Part shown: positions 1-7,364 of the stretch, in pieces
Layout: each line of letters starts with the position of its first letter
How positions within the stretch are numbered: position 1 is the stretch's first letter
Assembly (NCBI GenBank): GCA_016716325.1
Contig: JADJWO010000001.1
Span: 310,001 to 374,000, forward strand
DNA length: 64,000 nucleotides
Direction of reading: 5' to 3'
Origin: Nitrosomonadales bacterium
Lineage (GTDB): Bacteria; Pseudomonadota; Gammaproteobacteria; Burkholderiales; Gallionellaceae
The notes under the pieces: model-generated
Seen by the model: only the letters and a program-made list of their open reading frames with translations
The model's database searches: none
Told to the model about the DNA's origin: nothing
Translations under genes and position numbers: made by a program

Positions 1-597
1 GCCGGCCTGGCATATGGCAGCGTGTTCCCGGAGCAATGGGGCGGCGCGGCGCGCAATGTGGATTTCTATGATGTGAAGGGCGATATCGAGGCGCTGTTTG
101 CGCCGCGGGATTTGCGTTTCGAAGCAGCAGCGCATCCTGCGTCGCATCCGGGCAGGTCGGCCCGTATCCTGCTGGACGGGCAGGCGGTGGGCTGGATCGG
201 TGAATTGCATCCACAGTGGCAGCAACAGTATGACCTGCCTCAACCGGTGCAATGGTTCGAAGTCGAACAGACCGCCCTGTTGCAAGCCGGATTGCCCAGA
301 TTCAGCGAGGTCTCCCGCTTTCCGCTGGTGCGCCGCGACCTGGCGGTCGTGGTGGACGAGACGGTCAGCGTACAGGCCTTGCTGGACGCGATGCGACTGG
401 TGTCCGCGCCAAGCGTGGTCGAGGTCGCGCTATTCGACGTGTATCGCGGCAAGGGCGTGGAAAAAGGCAAAAAAAGCCTTGCATTCCGTGTGTTATTACA
501 AGATACTCAAAAAACGCTTACAGATTCTGAAATCGAGCCGAATATTGAATTACTGGTAGAAGCAATGAACAAGCAGGGCGCGCAACTGCGTATGTAA
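1..597 (+). CDS. pheT: Phenylalanine-tRNA ligase beta subunit, C-terminal part
   Basis: The reading frame is open from the first base, so only the last 198 residues of a protein of about 790 are in the window. PheT pairs with PheS in the cytoplasmic alpha2-beta2 enzyme that charges tRNA-Phe. What is visible is the end of the B3/B4-type core (GELHPQW and the FEVE strand) followed by the C-terminal ferredoxin-fold anticodon-binding domain, recognised from FPLVRRDLAVVVD, the FDVYRG strand and the closing KTLTDSEI helix. The gene ends nine bases before ihfA, the usual pheST-ihfA order in proteobacteria. No damage is seen in this part. Confidence 0.96.
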   Translation, partial: AGLAYGSVFPEQWGGAARNVDFYDVKGDIEALFAPRDLRFEAAAHPASHPGRSARILLDGQAVGWIGELHPQWQQQYDLPQPVQWFEVEQTALLQAGLPRFSEVSRFPLVRRDLAVVVDETVSVQALLDAMRLVSAPSVVEVALFDVYRGKGVEKGKKSLAFRVLLQDTQKTLTDSEIEPNIELLVEAMNKQGAQLRM

Positions 598-606
598 GGG
601 AGAAAA

Positions 607-918
607 ATGACAACAACACTGACCAAGGCCGAACTGGCCGATCTTTTGTTTGACAAGGTTGGACTCAACAAACGCGAAGCCAAGGATATGGTGGAAGCGT
701 TTTTTGAACAGATTCGCGTGCAGCTCGAAAACGGCGAAAGCGTGAAACTGTCCGGTTTCGGCAATTTCCAGTTGCGCGACAAGCCGCAACGTCCCGGACG
801 CAATCCCAAGACCGGCGAGGAGATCCCGATCACGGCACGCCGCGTGGTGACTTTCCATCCCAGCCAGAAACTGAAGACCATGGTGGAAAAGTCCTATCAT
901 GGAACCCCACAAGCCTAA
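607..918 (+). CDS. ihfA: Integration host factor subunit alpha
   Basis: This 103-residue DNA-bending protein of the HU/IHF family forms the alpha half of the IHF heterodimer. IHF folds DNA in transcription, replication and site-specific recombination. The N-terminal helices (LTKAELADLLFDKVGL) and the beta-arm signature GFGNFQLRDKPQRPGRNPKT are clear. An AGGGAG ribosome binding site lies just before the ATG. The gene follows pheT closely, and its last 20 bases overlap the MerR gene in another frame, so the three are probably co-transcribed and the regulator translationally coupled. Confidence 0.97.
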   Translation: MTTTLTKAELADLLFDKVGLNKREAKDMVEAFFEQIRVQLENGESVKLSGFGNFQLRDKPQRPGRNPKTGEEIPITARRVVTFHPSQKLKTMVEKSYHGTPQA

Positions 919-1264
919 TTCCGAACTTCCGCCGATTCCCGCCAAGCGCTACTTCACCATCGGGGAAGTCAGCGAACTGTGCGGGGTCAAGGCGCATGTG
1001 CTGCGCTATTGGGAACAGGAATTCACGCAACTCAAGCCGGTCAAGCGCAGCGGCAACCGCCGCTACTACCAGCATCATGAAGTATTGCTGATTCGGCGCA
1101 TCCGCGAATTGCTGTACGAGCAGGGTTTCACCATCAGCGGCGCGCGCAACCGGCTCGATAATGTGAGTGAGCAAAAGAACGGGGCAGTCGCAACGCAAAC
1201 GCCGGTGAACGTTGCCGCGTTGCGCCATGAAATCCGCGAGATCATCGCGCTGTTGGGCGCGTAA
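899..1264 (+). CDS. MerR family transcriptional regulator
   Basis: A 121-residue protein with an N-terminal winged helix-turn-helix of MerR type (about residues 16-85: YFTIGEVSELCGV, then VLRYWEQEF and the wing GNRRYY). A short coiled C-terminal helix follows. It has no metal-binding cysteine set and no long effector domain, so it is the minimal MerR regulator that usually sits behind ihfA in beta- and gammaproteobacteria. Its target is unknown. The start overlaps the end of ihfA by 20 bases. A tRNA gene with its own promoter follows 43 bases after the stop codon. Confidence 0.9.
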   Translation: MEPHKPNSELPPIPAKRYFTIGEVSELCGVKAHVLRYWEQEFTQLKPVKRSGNRRYYQHHEVLLIRRIRELLYEQGFTISGARNRLDNVSEQKNGAVATQTPVNVAALRHEIREIIALLGA

Positions 1265-1292
1265 AAACGCTTCATCATTTGCGTTGCTCTGC

Positions 1293-1298
1293 TATAAT
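1293..1298 (+). promoter_or_regulatory. -10 box of tRNA-Pro promoter
   Basis: A perfect TATAAT lies 10 bases before the tRNA-Pro 5' end. The best -35 candidate, TTCATC at 1271, is weak (16-base spacing). A GC-rich stretch between the -10 box and the tRNA (GCGCCC) fits the discriminator of stringently controlled stable RNA promoters. Confidence 0.6.
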
Positions 1299-1307
1299 CC
1301 GCGCCCT

Positions 1308-1384
<77 letters not shown>

Positions 1385-1403
1385 GTCAGAATAAATAATC
1401 AAG

Positions 1404-1427
1404 GCCAGCATGTTTGCTGGCTTTTTT
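1404..1427 (+). terminator. Rho-independent terminator after tRNA-Pro
   Basis: Stem GCCAGCA / TGCTGGC with a TGTT loop, followed by six T residues. It lies 20 bases after the tRNA end and would stop the tRNA-Pro transcript. Confidence 0.88.
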
Positions 1428-1657
1428 GTTTTCTGGTTTCCGCCCCGGCTTCATGGCTGGATCGGATATTCACTCCCCATAGCCGGTAACCGTTATCTGT
1501 TCCATTTGCCTCGAATTAAGACCATAAGCCGAAATGCATAGATAATCCGGCCTATGGTCAGGTTGCCCGGCTTGTTGCAGAATCCGGCCTGCGTCCCGAT
1601 GCTTGACTCGGATAGCCTGTTATTGTTCGTACACACGAGCTTCCTCGGGCGCAACCG

Positions 1658-2083
1658 ATGAATTCCTTGAAAGGTTTGGGAATGCACTACACCGGGCAGG
1701 ACATGCTATGGCTGATCGGCAGCCTGTCCAGGGTATTCCGCATTCCGTTCGACCCGCAGCTCATCCTCCAGCAATTCCCGCCGCCGTATTCCCGCACTGC
1801 CTTGCTCAACGCCCTGCAGGCGCTGGACTTAAAGGTCGGCGAGATGGAACTGGACGAAGAGGGGATCGCCACGCTCGAGCGCACCCCGTTTCCGGTAGTG
1901 GCATTTGTGAGGGAAGACGAAGCGAAGGAGCCGGACTCTTCTTTGCCCCCTCGCCCGCAAGCGGGAGAGGGTTGGGGAGAGGGCTTTTCAGGGAGAGGTG
2001 CTAGGGGGAGAGGGGAGCGCCCTCGCCCTGCTCAAGCGGCCGCGCGTACACGCTGGGCAACCATGTTGAGAACCTCGTCCTGA
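1658..2083 (+). pseudogene. Fragment of a type I secretion ABC transporter (peptidase C39-like N-terminus)
   Basis: Roughly the first 90 codons match the N-terminal C39-like domain of HlyB-type type I secretion ATPases: MLWLIGSLSRVFRIPFDP, then a QQFPPPYSR segment and FPVVAFV. The catalytic cysteine of true C39 peptidases is not seen, as expected for the C39-like domains of RTX exporters. The membrane and ATPase domains are absent. After about 1920 the frame runs into a REP-type repeat and low-complexity Gly/Arg sequence and then stops. It is therefore a dead remnant. Its neighbour at 2044 is an RTX repeat piece in another frame, so an RTX export locus once stood here. Confidence 0.7.
1946..1985 (+). 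repeat. REP-like GC-rich palindrome
   Basis: CCCCCTCGCCCGCAAGCGGGAGAGGG forms a hairpin (CTCGCCCGC / GCGGGAGAG). It is of the kind dispersed in many proteobacterial genomes. It sits exactly where the type I secretion ATPase homology breaks off. Confidence 0.55.
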
Positions 2084-2181
2084 CCGGCACGGACAACATC
2101 GACGGCACCGGGAACGTGCTGGACAACTATATCCTCGGCAACGACGGCAACAATGAGCTGTCGGGCGGAGCGGGTGCGGCC
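2044..2181 (+). pseudogene. RTX calcium-binding repeat fragment
   Basis: Read from 2044, about 45 codons spell an RTX-type segment: YTLGNHVENLVLTGTDNIDG, then GNVLDNYILGNDGNNELSGG. This is the beta-roll style found in RTX toxins, lipases and adhesins secreted by type I systems. There is no start codon, the frame differs from the ATPase fragment just before it, and it runs into unrelated sequence and stops near 2213. It is a fossil of the C-terminal domain of an RTX protein. Confidence 0.72.
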
Positions 2182-2287
2182 CACCTTTTTATTTGGCAAA
2201 CCTGTCACTTCTGATAGGTACAGAAACGGTTGCGGCTTGTGATAATGAATCGTATCGCGCGCGTTGTGTAGCTTTGTCGGAGAGAGG

Positions 2288-2410
2288 ACTAAAGGGGGCA
2301 GCATGACAGGACTAAAGGGGTCATCATCACAATACTTTCTAAGCAGCCATGCCACGTCGCCCGCGCATTAAGGGGACTAAAGGGGTCAGGGACTAAAGGG
2401 GTCAGCATCA
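2288..2410 (+). repeat. Stacked left ends of the RAYT transposon
   Basis: The motif ACTAAAGGGG occurs four times (2288, 2311, 2375, 2391). The second is followed by the same 45 bases that start the transposon, up to the transposase start codon and its first seven codons, and is then cut by the next end. This looks like repeated insertion of the element at, or into, its own left terminus. Confidence 0.75.
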
Positions 2411-3212
2411 CAATACTTTCTAAACAGCCATGCCACGTCGCCCGCGCATTAAGTTAGCCGATGTACCGCAGCACGTCGTGCAGCGCGGAATCAATCGCGA
2501 GCCGTGCTTCTTTGCCGAGGAGGACTATCACTGTTACCTCCACTGGCTAAAGAAATCGGCTGCCGATTGGCACTGTGCCATTCACGCCTATGTGCTGATG
2601 ACCAACCATGTGCATTTGCTGCTGACTTCGGAAAAGCCGGACGGGATTGCCAAGCTGATGCAATCCATCGGGCGACGCTACGTGCAATACATCAACCGCA
2701 GCTATCACCGCACAGGCAGCTTGTGGGAAGGGCGATTCAAATCCGGTCTGGTCCAGGTAGAAGAATATCTGCTGACCTGTATGCGCTACATCGAACTCAA
2801 TCCGGTGCGCGCAAACATGGTGAATGACCCGGCGCAGTATCGCTGGTCAAGCTATCGGCACAACGGTTTGGGGCAGGTGGATGAACGCATCGCGCCGCAC
2901 CCGCTATACCTTGAGTTGGGAAAGAATGAAGGTGACAGGCTGGCTGCCTATCGCGCGCTGTTTCGCAGTGAACTGGATGATGAGGCATTAGCAGACATAC
3001 GCCTCGCACTGGCACAGGGACAGCCGCTGGGGAGTGAGCGGTTCAGCGAGATGATGTGTGCTGCTGTTGGCGTGAGGCGTGCGCAAAGAAGGCCGGGTAG
3101 GCCGATAGTCAAGCACGAGCAGAGTGAGCAAATTGAGGATCAATCTGATTTTGGATTTTGAACAGGAGACGAGAAATGCAAAAACATAATGTGATACTGA
3201 CCCCTTTAATTC
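2388..3212 (+). mobile_element. RAYT transposon, copy 1 (825 bp, 23-bp inverted termini)
   Basis: The left end GGGACTAAAGGGGTCAGCATCAC (2388-2410) and the right end GTGATACTGACCCCTTTAATTCC (3190-3212, to within a base) are inverted repeats matching at about 20 of 23 positions. They enclose one gene, a Y1-type transposase. Copy 2 at 7365-8188 has the same structure. RAYTs normally act on REP hairpins rather than on classical inverted termini, so the paired ends are noteworthy. Confidence 0.78.
2430..3161 (+). CDS. REP-associated tyrosine transposase (Y1/HUH, IS200-like), copy 1
   Basis: A 243-residue Y1_Tnp protein of the RAYT type. The HUH pair is H60 and H62 in MTNHVHLLL. The probable catalytic tyrosine is Y120 in MRYIELNPVRA, the most typical RAYT motif. 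The C-terminal 70 residues are basic and end in a region that may contact DNA. Such enzymes cut and join single-stranded DNA at hairpins. The protein is identical to that at 7405-8136; the only coding difference I noticed is a silent A/T change (3020 versus 7995), so the duplication is recent. The gene appears intact. Confidence 0.92.
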   Translation: MPRRPRIKLADVPQHVVQRGINREPCFFAEEDYHCYLHWLKKSAADWHCAIHAYVLMTNHVHLLLTSEKPDGIAKLMQSIGRRYVQYINRSYHRTGSLWEGRFKSGLVQVEEYLLTCMRYIELNPVRANMVNDPAQYRWSSYRHNGLGQVDERIAPHPLYLELGKNEGDRLAAYRALFRSELDDEALADIRLALAQGQPLGSERFSEMMCAAVGVRRAQRRPGRPIVKHEQSEQIEDQSDFGF

Positions 3213-3313
3213 CTTTAATTTCTAGGTTGCGATGGAAAACCCGTGCGGGAAATCTTGGCAAAAGGACTGCGGAGAATGATGAGACAACCTATGCATGGAG
3301 GGTCGCAGCATGA
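3176..3313 (+). CDS. Small ORF starting in the RAYT right end, coupled to the next lipoprotein gene
   Basis: AGGAG (3164) followed by ATG at 3176 opens a 45-codon frame. It runs through the right terminus of the transposon (reading LTPL) and out into flanking DNA. Its stop TGA overlaps the ATG of the lipoprotein gene at 3310 (ATGA). The last codons read WRVAA. A similar end, WRNAA plus stop, overlaps the start of the decayed lipoprotein copy at 9005. I infer that the second half is the tail of a lost RTX gene, with its start replaced by the transposon. It could be translated, but a role as a protein is unproven. Confidence 0.4.
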   Translation: MQKHNVILTPLIPLISRLRWKTRAGNLGKRTAENDETTYAWRVAA

Positions 3314-4080
3314 AAACCATTCACCTGTGGATTAAGCGGTTTGCGAAACTCGGATTGATGTTGATGATGGGGGTGAGCATGAGTGCATGTTCCGCAACGA
3401 TGCGTTGGAAAGAAGAGGTGTTGTTGCACGACGGGCAAGTCATCGTCGCGGAACGCCACTATAACCTGGGCGGCTATGCCTATCTTGATAGCTCTGAGCG
3501 CACGCCGCTGAATGAAACCGTGACCTTCAACCTGCCTGGCACAAACAAGCAGATCATCTGGAAAAACGATTTCAACGATGCCGTGCCCGAGCCGAACAGC
3601 CTCAACCACTTCCGCTTCGATGTGGTTAAAGGCATACCTTACCTCGCCACTTATCCGGCGGGCTGCATTTCCTACAACAAATGGGGCAGGCCCAATCCGC
3701 CGCAAGTGTTGTTCAAGTATGAAGGCGAACAGTGGAGACGCATCGCACTGGCCGAACTGCCGCCTGAGCTCGTCGGCACATCAGCCAACGTCATTGTCGG
3801 CAGGCCCGCATCTAGTCTCCTGAAACCCTTTTACACCGTCGAAGGTGTGAACTCGAAGAACTACTATGTCCGCACACCCGAATACAAAACCATCCTGAGG
3901 GAGGCGATACCGAATGTGTGGAGTGGTTGCGGTGAAATGATTCGCAAAGGCAATGGCGGTTGGGATGGGATTGGCTGGTTTAGCGATCAGCCATCCAAAG
4001 AAGCGTGTTTGAAATACTGTGAGCGGAAAGAAGTATCGGCACAAGATTGTCCATGCAACAGACTATTCAAGGGGAAATAA
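3310..4080 (+). CDS. Hypothetical lipoprotein
   Basis: A 256-residue protein starting MKTIHLWIKRF, chosen over an upstream ATG because GGAGGGTCGC precedes it and the upstream frame overlaps it by ATGA. The lipoprotein signal peptide ends in the lipobox MSAC, so it should be lipid-anchored in the periplasm or outer membrane. The mature part is beta-rich, with six or more cysteines, mostly near the C-terminus (ACLKYCERK, CPCN). I do not recognise the family. A decayed relative of its first codons is found at 9005, again just behind RTX-like sequence, and another lipoprotein gene precedes an RTX lipase fragment at 5851. Association with RTX proteins, perhaps as a chaperone or immunity partner, is an inference. 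Confidence 0.7.
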   Translation: MKTIHLWIKRFAKLGLMLMMGVSMSACSATMRWKEEVLLHDGQVIVAERHYNLGGYAYLDSSERTPLNETVTFNLPGTNKQIIWKNDFNDAVPEPNSLNHFRFDVVKGIPYLATYPAGCISYNKWGRPNPPQVLFKYEGEQWRRIALAELPPELVGTSANVIVGRPASSLLKPFYTVEGVNSKNYYVRTPEYKTILREAIPNVWSGCGEMIRKGNGGWDGIGWFSDQPSKEACLKYCERKEVSAQDCPCNRLFKGK

Positions 4081-4093
4081 TCATGACGACCAA

Positions 4094-4217
4094 ACTAAAG
4101 GGGTCAGCATCGCATTTCTTTTTGAACAACCAAGTCATGTTACCCACACACTCAATTTGATCAGATTTTGAATATTGAACTGGAGATGCAATATGAAAAA
4201 ACTTAATGCGATGCTGA
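4094..4217 (+). repeat. RAYT-derived MITE (left part; right tip at 5715-5723)
   Basis: CTAAAGGGGTCAGCATCGC at 4095-4113 begins like the RAYT left end. Near 4160 the sequence matches the RAYT right end (a version of GATTTTGAAT..GGAGATG..AATATG). Its own right terminus, GCGATGCTGA at 4208-4217, is completed only after the IS by CCCCTTTAG at 5715. Joined, they are the exact reverse complement of the left 19 bases. It is an internally deleted, non-coding derivative of about 133 bp. Confidence 0.75.
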
Positions 4218-4303
4218 AAATCATCTAGCCGGCCTCCCACCGCCGATGGCGGTGGGGTTAAAGTGAGTTTGCGAACTTGCGATAACCACAGGAGGCCGAC
4301 ATC

Positions 4304-5317
4304 ATGAAGTATAGCGGAATTGATTTGCACTCGAACAACAGCGTGGTGACAGTGACAGATGAAGAGGATCGCGTGATTGCCGAGAAGCGATTGCCGAACG
4401 ACTTGACGCGGATCGTGGGGTTTTTGTTGCCGTGGCGCGATGAATTGAAAGCGGTTGTGGTCGAGTCGACCTACAACTGGTACTGGCTGGTGGATGGTTT
4501 GCAGGAAGCCGGATTTATCGTGAAGCTGGCCAACACCTCGGCCATCCGCAAATACGATGGCCTCAAACACAGCGGCGACGAAGCCGATGCCCGGCAACTG
4601 GCGCACCTGCTGCGATTGGGCATTCTGCCCACCGGTACCATCCTTCCGCCCGAACAGCGCGCACTACGTGATCTGGCGAGAAAGCGCATGCAACTGGTGC
4701 GCAGTCGCACCAGCCACATATTGGCTGTCGAGAACATCGTGGCACGGCAACAAGGAGCGAAGATTGGCGGTCGTCAGATCAAGCAGTTGACGGCGGACGT
4801 AGTGGATCAAATGGGGTTGCCACCAGATGTGGCGCTGGCAATCAAAAGCAACCTTGCTGTCATCCTCACACTGAATGCGCAAATCGACGTTTTGGAAAAG
4901 CACTTGCAAAAAAAGGTGGGCGAACGGAAGGAGTTCGTTTTACTGAGCAGCGTACCTGGCATAGGCCGCATCTTGGCGACCATCATCCTGCTGGAGATCG
5001 GCACCATCGATCGCTTTGCCGAAGTAGGCAACTTCGCCTCCTACGCCCGCTGTGTCGACAGTCAGCACATGAGCAATGGCAAAAAGAAGAGCGAAGGCAA
5101 CACCAAGAACGGCAACAAGTATCTGGCTTGGGCATTTATCGAAGCGGCCAACTTTGCACAACGCTTCAATGCGGAGGCCAAACGGTTTTACGAACGCAAA
5201 AAAACAAAGACAAACACGACGGTTGCCACCAAGGCATTGGCGCACAAACTGGCACGGGCGTGTTACCACATCCTGAAGGAGCAGAAGCCCTTTGATGTGA
5301 CGCGCTGTTTTGCATGA
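4304..5317 (+). CDS. IS110 family transposase (IS1111 group)
   Basis: A 337-residue DEDD transposase. The N-terminal RuvC-like domain shows D7 (GIDLH), E54 (VVVES), D92 and D95 (GDEADARQ). A coiled linker follows, then the C-terminal Transposase_20 domain with the helix-hairpin segment SSVPGIGRILATIILLEIG and the serine-containing stretch around HMSNGKKKSEGN. IS110 enzymes recombine DNA guided by a structured RNA made from the element's own non-coding part. AGGAGG precedes the ATG. The gene is full length and probably functional. Confidence 0.93.
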   Translation: MKYSGIDLHSNNSVVTVTDEEDRVIAEKRLPNDLTRIVGFLLPWRDELKAVVVESTYNWYWLVDGLQEAGFIVKLANTSAIRKYDGLKHSGDEADARQLAHLLRLGILPTGTILPPEQRALRDLARKRMQLVRSRTSHILAVENIVARQQGAKIGGRQIKQLTADVVDQMGLPPDVALAIKSNLAVILTLNAQIDVLEKHLQKKVGERKEFVLLSSVPGIGRILATIILLEIGTIDRFAEVGNFASYARCVDSQHMSNGKKKSEGNTKNGNKYLAWAFIEAANFAQRFNAEAKRFYERKKTKTNTTVATKALAHKLARACYHILKEQKPFDVTRCFA

Positions 5318-5696
5318 GTTACGACGGCGACGGCAAGCCCGGCAAAGGGGTTGGCAGGTTAGCCATGAAGCTGAATGGGATGCCGTTCGCCGTCACCCGG
5401 GCAGTAAACGGATCGCCTGCAACGCGAGCCAGCGAGGGGTTGGCACCGCAAGTCGGTAGCCACGAAAGCTGTGATAACCATTGGACGCGAAGCGGCACCA
5501 ACGTTCTTCTGGGGCGGCAAAAGCCGCCAGGGCGAAAGCAGAACACCGCTGATCGTTTGATCCTGATGGGTGACTGGCGCGATTCGTTCGTAGCCATGAA
5601 TTGAAGAAACGGGCGCGATTTGTTAGTTGATCGGGAATTGAGGATTGAAAATACTGGCGGCGGTTGCTGCCATGGAATCGTTTACTCGCTTGACGC
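5318..5696 (+). ncRNA. Probable guide (bridge/seek) RNA region of the IS1111 element
   Basis: About 380 bases between the transposase stop and the right subterminal repeat hold no convincing gene. In the IS1111 group the guide RNA is encoded after the transposase gene, so this is the expected place. Several stem-forming stretches are visible (e.g. GGGCGGCAAAAGCCGCC near 5512). The exact RNA ends and the target-pairing loops cannot be fixed by eye. Confidence 0.45.
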
Positions 5697-5831
5697 AGGT
5701 CGGCTAATGGGTGACCCCTTTAGCTGCTGCCCAGAATCGCCGGATGAAGCCATACGTCATGGTTCTCACCTCGGCAGACTTTATCTGATTACGCCCGCCG
5801 GGGCGAAGATGGTGTGCGGCAATTAATCCAA

Positions 5832-5885
5832 ATTTACAGGAGAAAAAACCATGACTATCAACTACGCTCCGCTTCTGACCCCTTT
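5832..5885 (+). repeat. RAYT right-end remnant supplying a start site
   Basis: ACAGGAGA, an ATG and then CTGACCCCTTTAGC reproduce the layout of the RAYT right ends at 3162-3208 and 8138-8184 (Shine-Dalgarno, ATG, codons for LTPL across the terminus). Here the frame continues into the lipoprotein gene at 5851. Confidence 0.55.
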
Positions 5886-6840
5886 AGCTGGAAAACACAT
5901 CGTCATTGCCTGGCTGTTTGCGGCGCTACTTGGCGTACCTCTTACGGGGTGTACGCAAGAAACAATCGGGCAGCAATTCCGCAACATCTTGGCGCAGATC
6001 GACGCGCAGTGCAGAAAAGACAAGATGGGGCCGTACCTGGACAAGAACGATCCCGGGTACAAAAGCAAAAGAGCGCGCACCGACTGCGACATTCTCAAGA
6101 TTAAACCTGCCGACCCGCTGGCGACGGAGGAAGGACGGTTTGCCTATTCCATCAAGCTGCCCGAGCCGCACGGCACGGTGAAAACCGAATACCGCAAGGG
6201 GATGAGTGCGGAGAGTTATTTCAAGGAGCTGTGTGGGAAGGATGCGGGGGAGTGGGTGTTCAAGACTGTGGAGGGGGTGGAGGGGGTGTTTCAGGGGAGA
6301 AACTTGAATACAGAAGCTCCTTCGGCTGGATATTCCGATTTGATTATTTCGTATAAAGAGGCAGGCTATATTTCTACGAAAGATATGCAGGACAGTTTGG
6401 TGCAACCTTATCACGGTCGCTACAACTACATGGAGCGTCCGCGTGACTGGAATGAAACAGGCAAACCATATGTTCGGTTCTTTCGTGGCGCGGAAGCACT
6501 GGAACATTACAAGGTTGGTACGCAAAAGAACAAGATGCCTGTTTATGTACCTTATGTTGTCAACAAAGAGCAGACCGATATGCTCAAGAGCCGTTATGCG
6601 TTCACATGGCGGCAAGTCTTAGGCAATGACGCCACAGAGAACGGTATTGCGGGGAGTGAGCTAATAATCTTTGATCGCACAACTAATGAGGTGCTGGCTT
6701 TCAAGCGTTCTTTTGTACGAGTTTGGCCTAGACCAGATTCAAGACAATTACGATTAACAAACAGAGCTGTCTGTAATCCCGGTTCTTATCCAACAAGTTT
6801 TGTTCAGCAAGTTTTAGTTCCTATCAATCCAGCGGAATAA
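5851..6840 (+). CDS. Hypothetical lipoprotein with element-derived N-terminus
   Basis: A 329-residue protein. Its first dozen codons (MTINYAPLLTPLAG) read through a transposon-end motif. A hydrophobic segment with lipobox LTGC (cysteine about residue 34) follows, so the signal peptide has an unusually long n-region. The mature domain is soluble, with conserved-looking YRKGMSAESYF and CGKDAGEWVF stretches. I do not recognise the family. It lies 12 bases before the RTX lipase fragment at 6853 with a GGGAG site between them, so the two form an operon. GC content drops in the second half compared with its flanks. Confidence 0.7.
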   Translation: MTINYAPLLTPLAGKHIVIAWLFAALLGVPLTGCTQETIGQQFRNILAQIDAQCRKDKMGPYLDKNDPGYKSKRARTDCDILKIKPADPLATEEGRFAYSIKLPEPHGTVKTEYRKGMSAESYFKELCGKDAGEWVFKTVEGVEGVFQGRNLNTEAPSAGYSDLIISYKEAGYISTKDMQDSLVQPYHGRYNYMERPRDWNETGKPYVRFFRGAEALEHYKVGTQKNKMPVYVPYVVNKEQTDMLKSRYAFTWRQVLGNDATENGIAGSELIIFDRTTNEVLAFKRSFVRVWPRPDSRQLRLTNRAVCNPGSYPTSFVQQVLVPINPAE

Positions 6841-6852
6841 GGGAGATTAATA

Positions 6853-7362
6853 ATGAGCACGAATATCAATACTTGGTACAACTTCGTTCTAGAGCAGATG
6901 GCTGCTGAATCTTACTGGGGTCAATCTGAACTATTTGGTGGCAATAGAACGGCAGCGGATGTGCTGATGTTCGGCAGCAACAATCCAAATCAATACGTAG
7001 GCCTTAATCCCGTTAATCTTCCCACCCTCCCCGGCGCCACCCGCATGACCGCCAGCCAAGCAGATTACTTCTTGCAGAACTACGAAATTGTCGATCAGCT
7101 TTCCAACACTGCGAGCGGCTTCTCTGCAACATTGATGCGCAATACCACAACTGGCGAATACACCCTCTCAATGCGTTCGACGGAATACGCTGATCCCGAT
7201 CAGGGGGGCGACTGGTTGCGAGATGGATTGCCTGGTGCGGATGGCGAGATCAATAGCTATGGATTTGCGCTCGGCCAAATATTGGATATGGAAGACTACT
7301 ACACGCAACTTAAAAGCACTGGACTATTGCCTGCGGACGCTACACTCAGCGTCACTGATTAA
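6853..7362 (+). pseudogene. RTX lipase-like protein, N-terminal part cut by RAYT copy 2
   Basis: 169 codons with the look of the N-terminal region of large RTX-type lipases and calcium-binding proteins: ATRMTASQADYFLQNYEIVD, FSATLMRNTTTGEYTLSMRS, then DWLRDGLPGADGE and FALGQILDMEDYY. Full members have many hundreds of residues, with an alpha/beta-hydrolase domain and glycine-rich repeats. Here the frame stops three bases before the transposon terminus at 7365. RTX-like codons (DTMAGGAGNDRF) reappear right after that transposon at 8203. The gene was probably broken by that insertion plus a deletion. Confidence 0.65.
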
Positions 7363-7364
7363 AT

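Larger units (their letters stand above)
4218..5714 (+). mobile_element. IS1111-type insertion sequence (IS110 family) inside the MITE terminus
   Basis: The boundaries follow from the MITE terminus it interrupts, which gives about 1.49-1.50 kb. TGA stands at both junctions (4215-4217 and 5712-5714), possibly a 3-base duplication or part of the end. Subterminal inverted repeats TAGCCGGCCT (4226-4235) and AGGTCGGCTA (5697-5706) match at 9 of 10 positions. This is typical of the IS1111 subgroup, as are the single DEDD transposase gene and the long non-coding stretch after it. A hairpin (CCACCGCC/GGCGGTGG) lies before the gene. Confidence 0.8.

Noticed and set aside
5620..5826. 68-codon frame at the right end of the IS
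   Set aside because: It crosses the IS boundary and the MITE terminus and has no ribosome site.
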